DNA of 64,000 bases from Paralichthys olivaceus (taxonomy: Eukaryota > Chordata > Actinopteri > Pleuronectiformes > Paralichthyidae), in assembly GCF_024713975.1 (NCBI RefSeq), contig NC_091094.1, positions 25,010,501-25,074,500 on the forward strand. Direction: 5' to 3'. Both the position numbers and the translations under genes were made by a program. The notes beneath the pieces were generated by a model. The model saw nothing but the letters and a program-made list of their open reading frames with translations. It did not search any database and had not been told where the DNA came from. Positions 58,344 through 64,000 of this stretch are shown here, in pieces (the stretch's first letter is position 1; each line of letters opens with the position of its first letter).

Positions 58344-61300
58344 GCAGTTTGCAGAGCCAGAGAGTGAATGAGATTTATTGTTATTGTGATAACCCGGGGG
58401 TCCAGCAGTGGTTGAATATGGCTGAAATAAGGCTGTTTTAATAAGGCCTGATTTAAAGAGCGACTCCTGGAGGAGTTACACAAATGCTCACACACTTAAT
58501 CTTGGAACGGTTGTCTCTCCCTCTCCCTGCACTTTCAATAAGTTTTACCTTGTCAGGCTGTGGGTGTGTGTGCAGGGAAGAGAACAGAGGTATTTATGGG
58601 GATCATTTAAAATCATCTGTCCTGAGTTGCATGCGAACCATGCCATCTCCCCTCAGTTATGAATGTGTGTGAGTATGTGAGATCCCATGGGGGATCAGGT
58701 CTCTGTATGGCTAAACTAAGCACGCAGCCATGACAAACATTAGTCTATTGAATTATGACCTGCCAGTAATACCACCAGATCAGGTTTTAAATTTAATATT
58801 AAAAATCTAGGAGGAAGACTGTGGCTTTCAGTAGCTGGATTAGTGTGAGCCCTGTGCAGTTGGTGACTCTGGGCTGATATCGAACACAATGAATCCATCT
58901 ACACATCTCTACATGTTCATATAAATGAAAAAGGCTGTTATTATGTTTTGAATAGAGGAGGAAGAGAGCGACACCTTTAGCAGGAATAGTGTTAAGTACA
59001 TAGACACATTAAAAACACTGCTTCATAATGGTTTTAGTGGTCAGAAGCTCCTGTGTGTAGCTTTACTCTTAAAGCTCCATCCACTGAAATGAAAACTTTT
59101 TTATCCACTAGAGCCTTTAACTAAGCTCTTTTACCACTATTGTATTAGAATCTACCTTTATTTTATTATTTCACACAGTTTGATGAAATGTACTTGTTTT
59201 ATTTTCACAGCAGTAATTTTTTATAATAAAAAAAAGTAACAAGCAGGTTATAATGTAGTTCATAGTAGTTCAACTTTGAACTACTATGGTTGTAATTTTT
59301 AAACAATGTTTCAAACGTTTCTTTTAACTGTGAGAATCATTCTATAACCATAATCACAAGTTAATTATTATAACCATTACAAAAGCACTTATTTAAACCC
59401 AAACCATCATCTGTTGTTGAGTCTAACCTTACCAAACCTTTGTCATAGCATTGTCACAGTGTCAAACTTTGTGCTGAAATCTGTAAGAATTACAACTCAA
59501 AATGTGAAGTTATCCAAATTCTTAAAAATGCAATTATACTCAAAGTAATCCTGCAGTTGATCTAAAATATTGCTGAATATAGTTCCTTCAAAATATGAAG
59601 TAAAAGAGGATCATGTGGCCAGATTGTTGGTTTTAGATTAGGTATGCATTTTCCCTTGACATAGGAAAATAAGTAAATAAATGTTTTATTTCTTAATCAA
59701 AAAGTTTGTATAAAGTTGGCAATCAGCACACGATTCATGTAGGCTTTGAGACCCAGCATCCCCCCCATAAATCATGGCACAATACAGGATCCACATGAAG
59801 ATCCCTCCCTTTTCTGATGGGTAATTCATCCATTTCATGGGGGAGGTTTTGTCCATAACCTTTGTTTTATTAATTCTATTGTAATTGGGAATATAGATAT
59901 ATGCCACTTAGTGGACTGCTGCCAAACAAAATGATGTTGTGTATTGATGCACAATGATAAAAAATTATCTATCCTTGGGATTAACTCAGTCCATCTCTCC
60001 TCTTCCACCCCCTACCCCACCCCCCAACTCACATGAAATGATTTAAATCAGCATGATAGGATCATGATGATACTGTCTTGCAGCCTTGCTAGTGTGATAA
60101 CCTGACATGTTACAGCCAAGGCTATTACACTGACCTCATACAAAGCAATGAAGGAGTGGTCGTTATCATGTCTGATTGCTGAAGATATACACAGTGAATA
60201 GTTTGAAAGCTCATCGACCTTCTTGAGTCCAGTAAAAGTAATTAAAGTCGGTTTGAGTCAGACAGTATGTCATGCACTTGTGTGATTGGAGACTTTCAAA
60301 ATGTACCTGGCAGAGACACTGAGAATGAAATGTTGGGGGGCACAGCACAGAGCAAGTACGCCCAGGAAAAGATAGAGGAAATAAAGTGTAATGATTGACA
60401 TGACTTTTATGAGCCTTTACAAGCAAGTCTACTTAGTCAACATTGGCCAAGTTCTGGAAATGAAAGTGTTACCAGGCAAGCGACCAGTTGTTTCAAATAT
60501 ATGAAACAAAGTGACAGTGTTCATTCAGATATTATCCAGATATTGTTCTGTCCTGTTGACACATAGAACACAGCAGGAGGTTCTCTGGTCAGATGCGTTC
60601 GCAACAATGGGAAAATCTCCGAAGGATTTAGGTGAAGGGTGCTGCATGTAGGAGGCAGGACATTATGTATTTATTCTGCTGCAGAAATCATGTGTTTTTA
60701 TTTACATCCACACAATGTCAGTGTGTATCACCAAAAGCTTTCTTGTTTTCCCAACATGTCTTTTACATGTGTGGCTCATTTTTTTCTTCCTGAGATATGT
60801 GTTTTTTTTCATTTTCACTGTGAATCCTCCAAACAATATCATGCTGCATTCTCACATGGGATTATTCGGACATAAGTTTTTACTTGGGGCTGGAAGGAAA
60901 AACTCCCTCAGCCTCTGACTCATTTTTGTGTCCTCACAACAGCTATAGTGGAGTGATATTACCACATAAGAGATAAATGGGAAAGTGCTCAGTCTGCAGC
61001 TACTTTTCAGGACTAAATGTTTGCTCATGTTCTCTGAATACACTGTCAAAAACACAAAGCTCAACTCCACGAATCTCCGCTCACACACGCAAACTTTAGT
61101 ATGGTCATTTATACCGTCACCTGGAGGACTGAGAGTCTTCTCAGCTTCACTTTTCTTTCATTCTCTCTTTCATCTGAACAATCCATTTTCTCCACACGGA
61201 CTCAAAATGATGCTCATGCATAAGTGTGTGTGACCACTCGCATGAAGCAGCCAGAGATCATATCACCTGATTACCAGCAGGCGGGAAGCTGATGGTTTAC

Positions 61301-64000
61301 AGCTCTGAGAGACTGGAGCTGCTCCGTGTTGTTTTCACTTTGATTTACCTTTTTTAGTTTAGCATATTATCACTGCCCTGAGACTTGGGGCCAATTAGCC
61401 AGTCAGGCAACTGGAAGTTCTCCCAGTGCTGCCACTGGACAGTCGAGACCTGCTGCACATACAAGCAGCCGGAATAAGGATCCTTCCCACCAGGGTGTTT
61501 GGACTCATTCTTTGGAACAAGTTGAAAAGATGAGACATCTGAAAGAGCTCAGAGTATTATAGCTGAGAAAGGTTTGAGGGACAGATTTACTACTTTAAGC
61601 CGAGCTCAGATTACCCTCAGAGCCACGAAAAACCTGCATGCATGGTGAGCTGGTTACACATGTCAATTACATGGTGAGAGAATAACAATGGAAAAAATGT
61701 ACTCAGCCTTTTTGTTTTATTTTAGGTTCCTTTAGATTTTCTTCCTAATATTTCTTTCAACATTTGCTTTTACTGTCCAGAAGCCAAAAGTTGATAAGAA
61801 TGTTGATATATTCATGTTTGAAAGTCGCCTTCGATTATTACTCTGAACTCCAAACAAAGTTAAAGGAGCACTGGTGAATGTTTTTCAGCGGACTATTTTT
61901 GCCTGTGGTTTTGCCTGTTATACTACTTACAGCACACGCGGTTTTGTTGCATGTTGCAGGAGAGAAAGACACTCCAAGTCAAATCCAGAATCGTCCCGGA
62001 ACTATTAACTTCACCCAACCCATCACCTGTGATTAAACACACTTAACATACACAGTCAGTCACATCGAATGGGTCATGGTCTACTTGTCCTCCTGTTTTG
62101 GTGGTCGAGTTGCGTTCTTGGAAAAGTATCTATAAATTGTTGCAGCACCTGAGCTCGTGCAGCTGTCAGTGTGTTTCCTCAGTGACAGGTCGTGGCTATC
62201 AAAAGCTAACACATTGTGGCACTTTTTAAAAGCAGGAGAGCCACTGAGAACCCGTCACTGGCTATTTCTGTCTTCATGTGATCCATGACCAATTTGATGT
62301 AATAACTAGTTCAGTGTCTATAATGACAGTAATCTGAATGGAAGTGAAGCGGTTAAAGTGGGTGTCATAGGGTTTCTCAATAAAACAAATCCTTTTAGAT
62401 AACTCAGCTTCGTATAAGATGATTTGGTTGTTAAAAATAATAGACAAAGCAGGGAGACCTCACCACACAAAAGAGACTCAAAGATTTTGACTATTGCTGC
62501 CTAACCAGGTAAACATGTATGCACACACCCCCCCTCTCTCTCTGGGCTTAGGAATTGATCTTCTTTGGTGTGATGGAGGATACGAGGTGAAATGGAAGGA
62601 GATAGAAGGAGAACATATCAGCAATGATTTGAGATTATAAATTAATAAAAATGTATCAAGATCACTTAAACCCTCATGAGATGGAAAGATTAACCCTCCA
62701 ATTAAGACTGAGACATGGTCTGATCTGTGTGCCCCATCATTCATTCATTTATAATATGTAATACATTATGTTATTTGGACACTTTCAACTGGCTTAGTGT
62801 TCTAGACTCTGCTGTTGTGTAATAAAGATCACAAACTCCACCTGTTCCATGTTAGCAGATAGGACAAGGACCAAATAAAGTGTCAAACTACATGCTAGAA
62901 ACATTTTTATCAAAGATGGTTTCTGTCATTTTAGGTTGTTCTTACAAATGCTATATTAACTAAATTTTGTTTTCATGTTTTATTTAATGCTGTAATAATG
63001 AGGTGAACCTCATTACATAGCCTTAGTTTAGAAATCATTCATGTATTGTAGCTCGTTTAAAATTGTGCATTGGAATGAATCATCAACTGCTATTCTCTGA
63101 TGCAGGAAAAATTTTAGAGCCACATTTCTCTAAGTCTCTGAAACAAACTTGCAAAAAGTTTGTCTTGAAAACTGCATTTTTTTCCATTTAGATGTCTGAT
63201 TCAATAACAAGCCAGCTCTCTCTCTGTCTGTCTATCTTTCTCTTTTTTCTGGTGATATGTTGATAGCTCTGATGGATGGGTGGTATGTATGAATGACTGT
63301 CTCTATTTATTGAAGGTGGAGGACACAGACGCTGTGTTGTTGGGACAGGAGTCAGACCATGACCCTATGACCCTGCGTCACACACACAATTTCAGGTGGC
63401 TTCATAATGAGTGTGTCCCGGTCACAGCAACCCCTTTCACCTGAACGCTCACACACTGATGTAGACGCAAACACATGCTGATCAGTCATCATGTCTTTGC
63501 TCCATGGAATGAGTCAGGAGGACTTTGATAAGTAAGCTGTAATGACTTCAGCCTATAGTGGACTAGTGTCTGGCCTAGTTCTCAGAAAAAGTCTCATTAT
63601 AGAGACAATCACCAACTAATTTATGGTCTCTCTTTGTTTTTTTCTTGGCAAAGAATCAAATGGTCAGTTTTGAACCACTCTCGGAGATCAGTCCAAGAAC
63701 TTTAATTAAGTTAAATTTTTGATATGCACTGCTTTTCTTCACACATCATCAGTTTTGCATTATAATGTGGCAAATAAAACGTCTTCTGGTACCTGTCCAA
63801 TACTTAGGTAAAAGCCATATATTTCTACATTTAACAAAAGAAGCAAATATTGTCAAAATGTGTCCAACGAATGCAGCCACATAAGAACTTTGTCAAAATC
63901 ATATAGTCTCTGATATTATGAAATAAAAATTATTTAAATTAGATGTAAATGTATATGGTCCCTAAAGGATAAACTCCTATGACTAAGGTAATCCCCTGGC

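Larger units (their letters stand above)
52821..64000. other. Intergenic; repeats only, no gene recognised
   Basis: I find no supported exon up to the window end. It contains a dispersed-repeat fragment (54769-54960), several CA/TG microsatellites (56-58.4 kb) and AT-rich DNA. An exon-like stretch at 63317-63401 was considered and not accepted. Confidence 0.45.

Noticed and set aside
63317..63401. Exon-like stretch (tattgaag acceptor, VEDTDAVLLGQESDHDP..., then TTCAG|GTGGCT donor) on the plus strand
   Set aside because: Short, weak acceptor, no recognised similarity and no partner exon. Not distinguishable from chance.

Overview
This window is nuclear DNA from a vertebrate, almost certainly a teleost and probably a percomorph. 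It has genes with short GT-AG introns, a complete small vasohibin-binding protein gene (svbp), a vertebrate tRNA-Glu(CTC), dense CA/TG microsatellites and several interspersed repeats I know from fish genomes. The species cannot be named from the sequence.

Region 1 (1-16703) is a recent head-to-tail segmental duplication. Copy 2 runs 5510-16703. Copy 1 ends at 5509 and runs off the left edge. Each copy carries, on the minus strand, a ubiquitin-specific protease of the USP37/26/29 type. The copy-2 gene (6472-14200) can be modelled in full: 12 coding exons whose phases all agree, 2057 codons before the stop. Exon 1 gives a classic N-myristoylation start (MGNFLS). Exon 2 and the start of exon 3 give a basic, Trp/Cys-containing patch. 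Exon 3 is 5.1 kb and consists almost entirely of 25 tandem copies of a 67-residue Ser/acidic repeat. Exons 4-12 encode a USP catalytic domain with Cys box, Zn-ribbon cysteines and His box. The copy-1 gene shows the same first exons and 13 repeat units before the window ends. Just beyond copy 2 lies a diverged 330-bp remnant of an older unit.

Region 2 (17.7-19.3 kb) is svbp on the minus strand: one non-coding 5' exon and two coding exons encoding 66 residues. The USP tandem array lies directly downstream of it.

Region 3 (19.5-64 kb) has no gene I can identify with confidence. It holds a minus-strand tRNA-Glu(CTC) at 30.1 kb, a cluster of four related inverted-repeat MITEs (40.4-43.9 kb), another MITE at 26.2 kb, an LTR-like promoter fragment, LINE-derived fragments, a hAT/BED-finger relic, a 1-kb pyrimidine-only-strand tract (46.7-47.65 kb), a degenerate 130-bp tandem repeat (48.2-48.9 kb) and many microsatellites. 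One coding-looking open stretch (52118-52320, minus) may be an exon of an unidentified gene.

The most notable item is the repeat-expanded USP: a putative lipid-anchored deubiquitinase whose large coding minisatellite differs in length between two nearly identical tandem genes.
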